Shown here: positions 16,570 to 26,501 of the stretch, one piece after another
How the letters are laid out: the number at the start of each line of letters is the position of its first letter
How positions within the stretch are numbered: position 1 is the stretch's first letter
Assembly (NCBI GenBank): GCA_031292575.1
Contig: JARLGX010000015.1
Span: 124,001-188,000, forward strand
DNA from: Paludibacter sp.
Lineage (GTDB): Bacteria; Bacteroidota; Bacteroidia; Bacteroidales; Paludibacteraceae
DNA length: 64,000 bases
Direction: 5' to 3'
The notes under the pieces: model-generated
Told to the model about the DNA's origin: nothing
What the model saw: only the letters and a program-made list of their open reading frames with translations
Database searches by the model: none
Position numbers and translations under genes: made by a program

Positions 16570-18717
16570 TTATATTTTCCAGGTTACAGATAAATTGACA
16601 ATACGCCCTTCGATGGGTGCCCAGAATTGATGAAACTGAGGATTGTCAATGGTTCCGTCGAAAAGTTTTTCGTAACGGCTTTGACGAACATCAAGCAGAT
16701 TTTCGCCATTCAATACAATAGAGAAATGGCCGGTTTTATACTGTACCATTGCTGCTAAAATATAATATGCAGGAACATTATGATAATTCTGATCAAGCTG
16801 TCCGGCAATCAACGAATTTTCAAGTCCGAATACCCAATGTTTATTCATTTCATAGATATTTGTATTCGAAATTTCATGCTTTGGTGTACATACCGGTGTT
16901 TGATTTGCCTGGTATAGTTTCTTTATTTCTGTATAAACATAACTCAGGTAAATTTCCAGTTCATCAATTTTAATCCTCGAATAAGTTTGTGCTCCATAAG
17001 TCACTACAGGTTTATTAGCGTTGTACAATACAATTTTGGATTGATTGGGCAAACTGTCGATGGGAGATGAAATGGAAGAAGCAAAAAAGGATTGATTGAG
17101 TGTTATATTAGTCTCTCCAAAGCCTTTTTGATAATTAAAATCAGCATTTATGCCTTGCGAATGTTCCGGCCTTAAACCGTTTACCGAAGCCAAATGATTT
17201 AAATCAACTTCCGGGTCGAGATAATTGACAGGTATAGGTGCCTTATATCCCAAACCACCATTGATACGTGCTGTTATTTCGTTGCTGAACTTATACATTA
17301 CTGATAACCGGGGCAGTGGAAACCATCCATATTTAGGTTGATAATCGGCACGGAAACCACTTTCGATAGTTAATGCTGCGGTAGGATTGTAGGTGTTTTG
17401 TACAAATGCTCCGATAGTTTGATTAAAATAACTGTCAAGAGGAATTTGTGGAGATAAATTACTGAAATTATCACCGTTTACATTCATCCCTGCCACCCAA
17501 TTCATATTTTTAAGTTGACGAAAATAAGATACTTCCGAATAAAAGAGCGATTGTGCAGCCTTGAAATCGTACCATTTGGTACCAATGGTTTGCTGTACAT
17601 TACTCCCACTCACTTTGACAGTCAGGTTACTGTTTTCCGAAATATTATCCACCAGTCTTGCCGATGCACTGTTTCGGCTCGACTGTATTTGTACGTGATA
17701 CAAAGAATCATTTGCAGTTGAAAAATAACGCATATCACCACCCGTGCGATTATCAAAAGTTCCCGAATAATCGACAGTCAACGTAGTTTTTGGAGAAAAA
17801 TAAAATTGTAACCGGGGATGAATAACCGTGCTGCCAATTTTCGAAGCATCACTCAATCCATCATTATTAATATCAGTAGCCTTTCGCCATGTTTGACCGG
17901 CAAACAAAGTATAACCAAAAGTCTTGTATCTCTTCGAGGTAAAAGCGTTCAGGTTGGTTTCTCCCAACGATGTTTCGTTAACTGTTGCACTTGCATCTTG
18001 CTGCAATGATGGTTCTTTACTCACTAAATTAATAATACCTGCAATGGCATCGCCGCCATAAAGGGTAGAACATGAGCCTTTGATAATTTCTATTTGTTTC
18101 AAATCGAGCGGAGGAGTTTGCATTAAACTAAAACTTCCCGACAGACCACCATAAAGAGGCATTCCATCTTTCAACAACTGTGTATAACGTCCGTTTAAAC
18201 CCTGAATACGTGCATATGTATTTCCTGACGAAGCACTTACCTGCTGCATTTGGATACCCGCAACATCACCCACAATACCCAATAAGTTTCCGGGCATAAT
18301 ACCATTCTCCTCATTTATATCTTCCGTGCCAAGTACTTCTACCCGGGTAGGAATACTTTCTATCCGGGAATTAGTACGAACGGATGTTACCGTTACTTCG
18401 TCAAGGTCTTCGGTAGACTGATCGAGATAAACTGTAATGGCATCATTTGCTTTGAGTGGAAATTTTAATTCCAGGTTGTTTGTTTTGTAACCAATCATCG
18501 AACAGGTGAATTCTTGTTCACCATTGGGGATATTGGATAGTTCTACATTCCCAATCGAATCGGTAGCTCCTCCGGTTGCCTTATCTTTTAAAATAACTGT
18601 TACTCCCGGTAGTGCTTCCTTGGTGTCTTTATCTTTAACTGTAATTTTGATTGTATTTTGTGCAAAAGTAGTGCTGGCAAAAATTGCCAACATAAATAAA
18701 ATAAATTTGAATCTCAT
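16570..18717 (-). CDS. TonB-dependent outer-membrane receptor
   Basis: A 715-residue receptor. The signal peptide is MRFKFILFMLAIFASTTFAQ. A carboxypeptidase-regulatory-like domain follows (about 22-108: IKITVKDKDTKEALPGVTV...GATDSIGNVELS). Then comes the plug (about 120-235) with VEVLGTEDINEENG, RIQGLNGRYTQLLKDGMPLYGG and IEIIKGSCSTLYGGDAIAGIINLV, and a 22-strand-type barrel ending in VTWKI. The single-protein layout with no SusD gene resembles siderophore, metal or vitamin receptors more than glycan SusC, but the ligand is unknown. A small exported protein gene lies just upstream in the same direction. Confidence 0.85.
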   Translation of the reverse strand: MRFKFILFMLAIFASTTFAQNTIKITVKDKDTKEALPGVTVILKDKATGGATDSIGNVELSNIPNGEQEFTCSMIGYKTNNLELKFPLKANDAITVYLDQSTEDLDEVTVTSVRTNSRIESIPTRVEVLGTEDINEENGIMPGNLLGIVGDVAGIQMQQVSASSGNTYARIQGLNGRYTQLLKDGMPLYGGLSGSFSLMQTPPLDLKQIEIIKGSCSTLYGGDAIAGIINLVSKEPSLQQDASATVNETSLGETNLNAFTSKRYKTFGYTLFAGQTWRKATDINNDGLSDASKIGSTVIHPRLQFYFSPKTTLTVDYSGTFDNRTGGDMRYFSTANDSLYHVQIQSSRNSASARLVDNISENSNLTVKVSGSNVQQTIGTKWYDFKAAQSLFYSEVSYFRQLKNMNWVAGMNVNGDNFSNLSPQIPLDSYFNQTIGAFVQNTYNPTAALTIESGFRADYQPKYGWFPLPRLSVMYKFSNEITARINGGLGYKAPIPVNYLDPEVDLNHLASVNGLRPEHSQGINADFNYQKGFGETNITLNQSFFASSISSPIDSLPNQSKIVLYNANKPVVTYGAQTYSRIKIDELEIYLSYVYTEIKKLYQANQTPVCTPKHEISNTNIYEMNKHWVFGLENSLIAGQLDQNYHNVPAYYILAAMVQYKTGHFSIVLNGENLLDVRQSRYEKLFDGTIDNPQFHQFWAPIEGRIVNLSVTWKI

Positions 18718-18795
18718 TGTTATGTATATTTAATGTGAATATATCTGATTGTAATTCTGTTATTTGAAAGATTTTCAAATAATTCAACATTAAAA

Positions 18796-19104
18796 TCAAA
18801 TGAGCCAGACACAATTTTGGAGAAACAAAGGTGGAGAAAAGTACTGAAAGCAAAGCGGAGTAATGAAAGTTATTGCTGAAACTTCGACCGAATGTAACAC
18901 GTACGTAACCGGAATTACAGCAACAATAATTTTAAAGAAAAAATCAAATGCTATATTGGTCGTGTGTGTGTTGTCGGGTTGCACATAAAAATCATAATCG
19001 TCATCAAAAGTATTGTGAAAGTACTTACAGCTTATTTCCGATGCCGAGAGCATGAAAAATAAACCGACAATTGCAATTAATATTTTTTTAGCAATACCTT
19101 TCAT
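18796..19104 (-). CDS. hypothetical small exported or membrane protein
   Basis: A 102-residue protein counted from the ATG at 19104, chosen because an upstream in-frame start would be TTG. MKGIAKKILIAIVGLFFMLS is a signal peptide or membrane helix. The rest contains a polar acidic patch (FDDDYDFYVQPDNTHTT), then a hydrophobic stretch (FFFKIIVAVIPVTYVL) and a second one. It has no recognised family. It lies 78 bases before the TonB receptor in the same direction, so it may be its leader gene. Function is not inferred. Confidence 0.4.
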   Translation of the reverse strand: MKGIAKKILIAIVGLFFMLSASEISCKYFHNTFDDDYDFYVQPDNTHTTNIAFDFFFKIIVAVIPVTYVLHSVEVSAITFITPLCFQYFSPPLFLQNCVWLI

Positions 19105-19377
19105 TGATATAAACAAATTATATCGTTTTTATTCTAATGTGAAACCAACCACTGAGAATGAAGTCTGTTTCATTATTTTAATTGTAAGACGATATGCCTA
19201 TATGTTTGTACTATTAATTTCTTTATTTTGTCAGTTTGATATTGAATTTTGGTTTCATAATTTGGCATCATACTTAAATAAATGTGAGTTCGATACAACG
19301 ATTTGTCCGTAAACACTCAAATATAAATTAAAAACAGATAATATTATTTCTTCTGAGTTGAGTCCTGTATACATTGG

Positions 19378-21831
19378 TTAAATTTCAGGTTCTTGCGGAA
19401 TAGAATTATCATCTTTGACATCCTTTTTAAATTCTAACTTACCAAATTTATAGTTGAGGGTAATGCCAAATGATTGGAATGGGAATTGTCTGATATTTGT
19501 CTGATAAAAATTCGATCCGTAGGTTGCTGACTTTTGTGTAATATACATCCCGAATGGATTTGCAGCGGTAATACCAATACTGGCTTTTTTATTCATGAAT
19601 TGTTTCCTGATTGCCAGGTTATAGAAAAAGAAGGCAGGACGGGTACTCGAAATATTCTTTTGTGAGGAATTATAATTGGCAAATACTTCAAATGCCAGAT
19701 CGCGCGGAAGCTGGTAGCTCACATTTAAATTGGCACGATAAGAGAATCCGCTAACGCTTGCTAAACCCGGGTTGGTATTTGTCCTCTCGCCGAGTTGAAT
19801 ATTCGAACGCAGGTTCAGTTCATTCGTTAGAGGCACCGAACCAAAAATGTTGGCACCTACGGTTGTTTGTGTACCGATGTTAGTTCTGCTTGTCAATGCC
19901 ACATCGGTATAATCGGTTCCATTTACGTTAAGCACATTGTAGTAAGTTGTAAACGACTGCATATCATCGGTATTATGTCGGTAATATCCTGCAACGTAGA
20001 TATTTCCGCCTTTTTCGAATGATTTATTATATCCCAATTCGTAGTTGTGCCCAATCTCCGGTCTTACCAAAGGATTACCGGTGCTAATATTATGAGGATC
20101 ACTTATATTGAAAAAAGGGTTAAGATCGCCGTAGTCGGGTCTTTCAATCCGGTAGCTATAAGCCAGTTTGATAGACTGAGTCTCATTTAATTTATGTTGA
20201 ACCGTAAAGGATGGAGCAAAAGTGTTATATCCGGGAATTGAAGTTCCGGCAAAATCAGCAGTAGTATTGGTACGTTCGTATCGTAGACCTGCTTTTCCTA
20301 TCAGAAAGTCATGAAACAATGCAAAAGAAGTTGAAAGATAAGCGGCATATATACTGCGTTTGTAATTAAAACTATTTGACTGGCCGTTGTTTCGAGCATA
20401 ATCGCCATTCGTAAGCAACGTATCGGTTAATACACTGTTGGTAATATCCTGTAAAATAACTTTTCCTCCTGTTTCAATTGTAAAACCTTTGATAACAGGT
20501 TGTGTATAATCAACCGATATTTCCGATTCATGATCCTTGCCGGGGTTGTTACTACGCAATCCAGATGAAAGAATGTTTCCGGTTTGGTTATTGGTAATTT
20601 GCGAGGCATTATTCAAATTATTTCCGAAACTTGATGTGTATAATATATCTAATTCCTGATCTTTTTTATTAAATGTTTTTTTGTAACTCAGGCTCCAGTC
20701 AGTGGAATTCTCGCTCATCCTGCTGTCTGATGTCCTGACAGTAATTAAATCGGATAAAACGTTGCCCGTAGTAGGTAATAATAACTGCTGATCCTGATTG
20801 GTTATTCCTGTTCCGTGATTTTCAAAATGATTATAGTTCAAAGAAGCTGTCAGCTCGTCTTTTTTAGTAATACTCCAATTTAAATTTATGCCTGATCTGT
20901 AACCATTTCTCGTATAAGGACTTTCTCCTTGCTGACTCAGTTGGTTGATAGTATCTTTAGCAGCACTGTAAGACTGACGAATGCTGGTATTTTTAGATGT
21001 AGTGTTTAATTGCATGTTTCCATTCAGAAATACACCTATTCCAAAGTTGCCTTTACGTGTATTCAACGTGAAAGACCCGTTTTCGAAACGCGTACCGGCT
21101 GATAGATTCACATTTCCGTTAACCCCCTGAATATTGTTTTCTTTTAATACGATGTTGATAATACCTCCTGTTCCTGTAGCATCATACTTAGCACCCGGAC
21201 TGGTAATTACATCAATACTTTTAATCTGGCTGGCAGGGATTGACTGTAAGGCATCTGTAATGCTCGCTCCAAATATACTGGAGGGCTTTCCGTTAATCAG
21301 AAAACGGACATTGCTGCTACCCATCAATTCCACGTTACCGTTAATATCTACGCTAACCATGGGTACTTTTTTTAGAATATCAATGGCTACACCTCCCTGG
21401 GCGGTAAGGTCATTACCAGGGTTATACACCATTTTATCAATTTGATTTTCAACCGTGGATTTAGTTCCGGTAATAGTAACCTCATTCATATTGATTACTG
21501 AAGGTTGTAACAGCAAAGTACCAATATTGACATCTGCTTTACCTATTAGAATACTATCTTTAATGTATGAATGATAAGCAATGAAGTCTGCTTTTAATCT
21601 ATAAACACCCGGCTTATTGGCTACCAATGAAAATATTCCCTTGGTGTTGCTAATAACTCCATCGACGATTTTTCCGGTTTGCTGGTCAATCAATGATACA
21701 CTGCAATAATCAATCGGGGTATTCTGAATGGAATCAATAACCGTCCCAGTGACGTTGATTTTGTTTTGACTATACAGATAACTACAACTCAGTAAAAATA
21801 AAATTACTAATAAAATTACATTCTTAAACAT
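19378..21831 (-). CDS. TonB-dependent receptor-like protein with OMP_b-brl_3 type barrel
   Basis: An 817-residue outer-membrane protein. A signal peptide spans 1-22. A carboxypeptidase-regulatory-like domain follows (about 26-110: INVTGTVIDSIQNTPIDYCSV). The plug region (about 115-235) has IDKMVYNPGNDLTAQGGVAIDILKKVP (split reading) and SIDVITSPGAKYDATGTGGIINIVLK. The barrel belongs to the OMP_b-brl_3 type common in Bacteroidetes, with RIERPDYGDLNPFFNISDP and GNPLVRPEIGHNYELGY. It ends with a soluble charged tail. These proteins are annotated as TonB receptors of unknown ligand. A -7 box lies 19 bases upstream. Confidence 0.85.
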   Translation of the reverse strand: MFKNVILLVILFLLSCSYLYSQNKINVTGTVIDSIQNTPIDYCSVSLIDQQTGKIVDGVISNTKGIFSLVANKPGVYRLKADFIAYHSYIKDSILIGKADVNIGTLLLQPSVINMNEVTITGTKSTVENQIDKMVYNPGNDLTAQGGVAIDILKKVPMVSVDINGNVELMGSSNVRFLINGKPSSIFGASITDALQSIPASQIKSIDVITSPGAKYDATGTGGIINIVLKENNIQGVNGNVNLSAGTRFENGSFTLNTRKGNFGIGVFLNGNMQLNTTSKNTSIRQSYSAAKDTINQLSQQGESPYTRNGYRSGINLNWSITKKDELTASLNYNHFENHGTGITNQDQQLLLPTTGNVLSDLITVRTSDSRMSENSTDWSLSYKKTFNKKDQELDILYTSSFGNNLNNASQITNNQTGNILSSGLRSNNPGKDHESEISVDYTQPVIKGFTIETGGKVILQDITNSVLTDTLLTNGDYARNNGQSNSFNYKRSIYAAYLSTSFALFHDFLIGKAGLRYERTNTTADFAGTSIPGYNTFAPSFTVQHKLNETQSIKLAYSYRIERPDYGDLNPFFNISDPHNISTGNPLVRPEIGHNYELGYNKSFEKGGNIYVAGYYRHNTDDMQSFTTYYNVLNVNGTDYTDVALTSRTNIGTQTTVGANIFGSVPLTNELNLRSNIQLGERTNTNPGLASVSGFSYRANLNVSYQLPRDLAFEVFANYNSSQKNISSTRPAFFFYNLAIRKQFMNKKASIGITAANPFGMYITQKSATYGSNFYQTNIRQFPFQSFGITLNYKFGKLEFKKDVKDDNSIPQEPEI

Positions 21832-21849
21832 ATCAATTTATTAAATGCG

Positions 21850-21857
21850 CAAAGGTA
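21850..21857 (-). promoter_or_regulatory. -7 box for the OMP_b-brl_3 receptor
   Basis: CAAAGGTA on plus equals TACCTTTG on minus, an exact TAnnTTTG 19 bases before the ATG. The -33 TTG is not clear at normal spacing. Confidence 0.4.
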
Positions 21858-22340
21858 GTCTGTAATTCTAAAGACATTCTGTAGATATAAGGTATATTAA
21901 AATAAAATGATACTCTTTATGATTCTTTTGTCCACAATTTATTTATCCTCTCTCTCGGTTTGCAGCCAATTGTTTGCTACAATAGAAAAACCAATTTCAA
22001 AAAGTAAAGACGACTTCGGATACTGATTTTTTCAGTTATCTTTGCATATCTTTGATAATACTTAAAAAGATCGTTTTGATTTTTTTACCATGTCGATCCT
22101 ATGGAACTTTAATTTGGAATAGTATGTATATTTTACTACCATAGTTAACGTTTCCTGTCGGGAGGAAGAAAGAAAAAGAATTTCATTCATTGTCATAAGC
22201 TCCATTGAGCGATATTAGAAGCAATACAAGTCAATAAAGTCTTTTTAATAGTATTCTTCAAAAAGAGTCAAGACGACTTCAATTATACAGGTTCAAATTT
22301 ACTTGAGATTTGCTTTAGAATTTAATATTTACTTTGTATC
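21858..22340. other. intergenic region between divergent receptor and regulator genes
   Basis: About 480 bases between the TonB receptor and the response regulator. It must hold the promoter of the regulator-efflux unit. A near match to the -7 box (TTACTTTG) lies at 22329-22336, but so close to the ATG that it would give an almost leaderless message. No gene or strong hairpin is seen. Confidence 0.35.
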
Positions 22341-23018
22341 ATGAAAATTCTAATCATTGAAGATGAAATTGAGTTGCTAATCGGAATCAGCAATTATCTC
22401 ACGAAAGAAAACTATATCTGCGAGTTAGCCGATAGCTTTCAAAAGGCGGAGACAAAATTGTCTATTTATGAATACGACATTATTCTGCTGGATATAACCT
22501 TGCCCGACGGCAATGGATTGGAACTGCTCAAACTATTCAAGAAGTTTAACTCTAAAGCCGGAGTAATTATTATTTCTGCTAAGAATTCGACCGATGATAA
22601 AATTAAAGGACTTGATTTAGGTGCCGACGATTATATGACCAAACCTTTTCAATTATCGGAGTTAAATTCAAGAATAAAAGCTGTTATCAGACGCAGGCAT
22701 TTCGACGGGAATAATACCTTGGAATTTAATGAGATGGTTATTAATACCGAAAGTAAATCAATATATATTAAAGGCGAAGAAGTTGTTTTTACACGAAAAG
22801 AATATGACTTGTTTTTGTATTTTTTCATAAACAAAAACAGGGTTTTGACCAAAGAAGCATTGGCCGAACATCTTTGGGACGATAATATTGATTTGGCTGA
22901 TAACTTCGATTTTATTTATACGCATTTAAATAATATCCGAAGAAAAATTAAAATTGCCGGAGGTACTGACTATATAAAAACAATCTATGGCATGGGCTAT
23001 AAATTTACCGAACAATGA
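22341..23018 (+). CDS. OmpR/PhoB-family response regulator
   Basis: A 225-residue DNA-binding regulator. The receiver domain spans residues 1-115 with acidic residues E7/D8, the phosphoacceptor D51 in IILLDITLPDG, S79 in IIISAKN, and K101 in MTKPF. The winged-helix domain spans about 128-225 and ends YIKTIYGMGYKF. It overlaps the kinase gene by four bases (ATGA), so the two are translationally coupled and form a two-component pair. The TolC, adaptor and RND genes follow directly. Control of that efflux operon is the obvious inference. Confidence 0.95.
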   Translation: MKILIIEDEIELLIGISNYLTKENYICELADSFQKAETKLSIYEYDIILLDITLPDGNGLELLKLFKKFNSKAGVIIISAKNSTDDKIKGLDLGADDYMTKPFQLSELNSRIKAVIRRRHFDGNNTLEFNEMVINTESKSIYIKGEEVVFTRKEYDLFLYFFINKNRVLTKEALAEHLWDDNIDLADNFDFIYTHLNNIRRKIKIAGGTDYIKTIYGMGYKFTEQ

Positions 23019-24265
23019 AGTTTCTGACAAAAATAAATCGAAATTACTTTCTGCTCTTGACATTTACATTGTTGATAGCCACTATTTCAGCTTATTTTAT
23101 TCTGGAAACAATACTATTGGATAATGCGAAGGAAAATCTCCTTGAAAAAGAGGCTTTAATTAAAAACCAACTTGATAAAACAGGCGAAACTCCCAATATC
23201 TATCCAATTATAGAGGTAAGAAGATCAAAACAAGCAACAAATCAACTACCACTTTTTAAAGAGATTCAGATTAAAAACAAAGAAGAAGAGGATGAAATTG
23301 AAACATTTTTGGAGTATTCAAGTCAGATAAAAATTAAAAATACCTATTATTTAATAAAATTACGCCAGTCTTCTTTTGAAAGTGATGACTTAGAATTAAT
23401 TTTAATGGTTTTTTTCGGAGTCATGCTTTTATCTACTTTTGGAATTTCATTTTTTGTATCCAGAAGAATGAATAAAACGGTTTGGACCGATTTTGAGAAG
23501 AATTTACACGAAATAGAAAAGTTCAGTTTTGCAGGCAATAAAAAATTGTACCTTTTAGATAGTGATATTGAAGAGTTTGACAGACTTAATTTAGCGATTG
23601 AAAAGCTTACTGAAAAGTTAAGGACTGATTATCTGTCGTTAAAAGAGTTTTCTGAAAATGCTTCGCACGAAATTCAAACACCGCTTTCAATCGCATTGCT
23701 TAATCTTGAAGAAATACTTCAACAGGAATTAAATGAAGATACGTTTAAAAAAGTTTTAACGTCGATGAACGCCTTAAAACGCCTTTCGGGTTTAAATCAA
23801 AGCCTTATTTTGCTCACTAAAATTGATAACCGGCAATTTGTAGCTGACAAAGTTGTTTCATTCTCGGGTCTGGCAACATATAAGATAGAAGAATTTTCGT
23901 CGCTTTTTGAAGCAAAAAATATAGTGGTAGAAATGAATCTGGAGGAAGATTTTGCGGTAAAGATTAACGAACAACTGGCTGAACTGTTGATTAATAATTT
24001 ATTTTCAAATGCCATAAAACATAATATTAAAAATGGAAAGATTCAACTGACAATAAATAAAAATGAATTCAAAATATGCAACAGCGGCGAAACCAATTTA
24101 TTAACCGATGAAACCGTTTTTTCCCGATTTACCAAAGGAGATTCTAAATCGTATGGTTTAGGGTTGGCTATTGTAAAAAACATATGCGAAACTAACAATC
24201 TCGAAATTCATTATACTAAAAACGAGGTTCATTGCTTTACTATTCATTCGAAGATTAAAAAATAA
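23015..24265 (+). CDS. sensor histidine kinase
   Basis: A 416-residue inner-membrane kinase. TM1 (about 12-32) and TM2 (about 126-148) frame a short periplasmic sensing loop of some 95 residues rich in Lys and Glu. The HisKA motif FSENASHEIQTPLSIALLN places the phospho-His at H218. The N box is ELLINNLFSNAIKHN, and the ATP lid ends SKSYGLGLAIVKNI. The first four bases overlap the regulator gene, and the TolC gene starts three bases after the stop. The signal is unknown. A solvent, bile or metal stress cue to the pump genes is plausible. Confidence 0.95.
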   Translation: MKFLTKINRNYFLLLTFTLLIATISAYFILETILLDNAKENLLEKEALIKNQLDKTGETPNIYPIIEVRRSKQATNQLPLFKEIQIKNKEEEDEIETFLEYSSQIKIKNTYYLIKLRQSSFESDDLELILMVFFGVMLLSTFGISFFVSRRMNKTVWTDFEKNLHEIEKFSFAGNKKLYLLDSDIEEFDRLNLAIEKLTEKLRTDYLSLKEFSENASHEIQTPLSIALLNLEEILQQELNEDTFKKVLTSMNALKRLSGLNQSLILLTKIDNRQFVADKVVSFSGLATYKIEEFSSLFEAKNIVVEMNLEEDFAVKINEQLAELLINNLFSNAIKHNIKNGKIQLTINKNEFKICNSGETNLLTDETVFSRFTKGDSKSYGLGLAIVKNICETNNLEIHYTKNEVHCFTIHSKIKK

Positions 24266-24268
24266 AAA

Positions 24269-25552
24269 ATGAAAAGATTCATACTTCCACTGATACTTGT
24301 TCTATTGTCTGAGTTCGTTTTTTCGCAGCAACGCGATTTGAATTTCTACCTCGAAAAAGCCAAAATTACCAGCCCGCTGATTCAACGAAACAGAAATGAT
24401 AACAAAATTCTTGACCTCGACTTACAGCAAACCGAACGCATCCTGAAAAATCCGACAATCGACCTCGAATCGAATGTACTTTTTGCACCTATTTTTACGC
24501 ACACCAACAGTGGAAGCCATTTTAATCTAACTTCGGCTGGTGCCGATAATTATTCGGGTTACGATTTGGGAATAACGAATGGTGGACAGTATCAGGCTTT
24601 CATTTCATTGAAACAACCGCTTTTAGGAAATATGAATTATAAAGTTTATTCCAAAAGGTCGGAGATATCACACATGCAAAATGAAAATTCAACCATAATG
24701 ACCATTCACGAAATGGAACAATTGGTTGGATACCAATATATACTTTGCCTGAAATCGAAAGCCCAATTAAAGAATGAAAAAGAAATTATCAACCTGATTG
24801 ATGAACAGTTGGGCATTATGCAAAAACTGGTTGATAATGCCATATATAAGCAATCGGATTTGATGCTTTTGCAAATAGAAAAGCAGAACGAGGAACTGAA
24901 TAAAAAATCGTTCGAAGATGATTATAAAAGCAATCTCTATGATTTAAATCTTCTGTGCGGCTTGAAAGATTCGGTCGGAGTTGATATACATGAGATTGAT
25001 ATCCAATTAAAACCAACGACAAATACTATGTCGAAATTTCTAGCTTCGTTTAAACTGGATAGCCTTGGCATAATTGCCGATTTATCGATAAATGATTTGA
25101 AATACAAACCTCAACTGAGCTTATTTGCCAATGCCGGTTTGAATGCCGTAAACATTCCCACTTTCAATCGATTAGGTTTTAGTGCCGGTTTGACATTCAG
25201 TTGGAATTTATATGATGGCAACCAACGAAAACTGGAAAGGGCAAAATCAAGTCTGAATATCAATTCGCTTCAGTTTGACAAGGAACATTTTATCACACAA
25301 CAGGAAATCAATAAAGACAAAATCAAAAACCAGATGAAAGCATTGGATGAACGTGGAACCCTGCTGGAAAATCAATTAAATCAGTACGATAAACTATACA
25401 AAGCGTATGAAGATGAACTTGCACACGGCTTGGTTTCGGTGATGGATTTTAAAAATTTATTGAAAGATATTACAGCAAAAAAACAGGATTATCTGTTACA
25501 AAAAATGGAAAAACAACTGTTGGTAAATTCATACAATTACTGGAACTACTAG
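24269..25552 (+). CDS. TolC-family outer-membrane efflux protein
   Basis: A 427-residue exported protein. The signal peptide MKRFILPLILVLLSEFVFSQ is followed by two OEP-type repeats of long helices (about 25-220 and 225-425), with the barrel-strand region ISLKQPLLGNMNYKVYS and in the second repeat FSWNLYDGNQRKLERAKSSL. The latter is typical of the outer-membrane channel of tripartite pumps. The channel would connect the adaptor and RND permease encoded next to the outside. It starts three bases after the kinase stop, so it lies in the same operon. Confidence 0.9.
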   Translation: MKRFILPLILVLLSEFVFSQQRDLNFYLEKAKITSPLIQRNRNDNKILDLDLQQTERILKNPTIDLESNVLFAPIFTHTNSGSHFNLTSAGADNYSGYDLGITNGGQYQAFISLKQPLLGNMNYKVYSKRSEISHMQNENSTIMTIHEMEQLVGYQYILCLKSKAQLKNEKEIINLIDEQLGIMQKLVDNAIYKQSDLMLLQIEKQNEELNKKSFEDDYKSNLYDLNLLCGLKDSVGVDIHEIDIQLKPTTNTMSKFLASFKLDSLGIIADLSINDLKYKPQLSLFANAGLNAVNIPTFNRLGFSAGLTFSWNLYDGNQRKLERAKSSLNINSLQFDKEHFITQQEINKDKIKNQMKALDERGTLLENQLNQYDKLYKAYEDELAHGLVSVMDFKNLLKDITAKKQDYLLQKMEKQLLVNSYNYWNY

Positions 25553-25594
25553 ATATAACTCATAATTTATAATTCACTATTTATAATTATTTAA

Positions 25595-26500
25595 ATGCGA
25601 AACATTTCAATTATCATTTCGATATGCATTGCGTCATTCATCTTTAATTCCTGTACAAAAAAGGAGGCAAAAGAAGAAGAGCAAACACCTGTTGTATCAG
25701 TGAAAACTTCATCTGTTACTTTTGGTGAAATTGACAGCAAACTGACTTTTAATGGAAACACAGTTTACCTGAAAAAAAATCTGGTAGTTTCGCCAATTTC
25801 AGGTTATGTTTGCAAAATGTCCGTCAAGTTTGGCGATTATGTAAAAAAAGGTACGGAAATTTTTCAAATTCAAACCAAAGAAAACAAAGCACTTGCGGCG
25901 GGTTCTACTTCCGGCAGAATGGGAATTATCAGTGTTCCGGCTCCCTCAAACGGAGTTATCTCAATACTGAATGTAACCGAAACCGGAGCTTACGTGGTGG
26001 AAGGTGCTTCGCTTTGTACCATTTCAGAAAACAAAAACGTCATGGTTCAGCTTAATTTGCCCTTTGAATATAATTCGCTTGTGAGAACCGGAACAACTTG
26101 CCAACTTGATTTGGATGAAAACACTCATTTTGCAGGAATTGTGGTTCAGATTTTACCTACGGTGGACGCAGCTAACCAAACCCAACAAATACTTATCAAA
26201 CCCCAAACAAATAAACTGTTACCTGAGAATCTCAACCTGACAGTTGAAATCCTGAAAACAAGACACAATCATACCTGTCTTGTACCTCGTGAAGCTGTAA
26301 TGACAAACGAAACGCAAAGCAAATTCTGGGTTATGAAAGTGATCGACAATAAGCTGGCAATTAAAGTTCCGATAACCAAAGGCATTGAAAACGATGATAT
26401 GGTGGAAGCACTTTCCTCCAACCTGAAGAATAATGATTTGGTTATCAGCGAAGGTGGATATGGACTGAATGATAGTACAGCTATTAAAGTGGTAAAATAA
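25595..26500 (+). CDS. RND efflux periplasmic adaptor, lipoprotein
   Basis: A 301-residue membrane fusion protein. The N-terminus (MRNISIIISICIASFIFNSCTKKE) contains a lipobox ending in Cys, so it is lipid-anchored. The biotinyl-lipoyl-like halves are LVVSPISGYVCKMSVKFGDYVKKGTEIFQI (split near 75-105) and GVISILNVTETGAYVVEGASLCTI (about 128-152). A beta-barrel and a membrane-proximal domain with VPREAVM follow. It is short and lacks a long alpha-hairpin and any metal-binding N-terminus, unlike the second adaptor in this window. The permease gene begins two bases after its stop. Confidence 0.9.
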   Translation: MRNISIIISICIASFIFNSCTKKEAKEEEQTPVVSVKTSSVTFGEIDSKLTFNGNTVYLKKNLVVSPISGYVCKMSVKFGDYVKKGTEIFQIQTKENKALAAGSTSGRMGIISVPAPSNGVISILNVTETGAYVVEGASLCTISENKNVMVQLNLPFEYNSLVRTGTTCQLDLDENTHFAGIVVQILPTVDAANQTQQILIKPQTNKLLPENLNLTVEILKTRHNHTCLVPREAVMTNETQSKFWVMKVIDNKLAIKVPITKGIENDDMVEALSSNLKNNDLVISEGGYGLNDSTAIKVVK

Positions 26501-26501
26501 T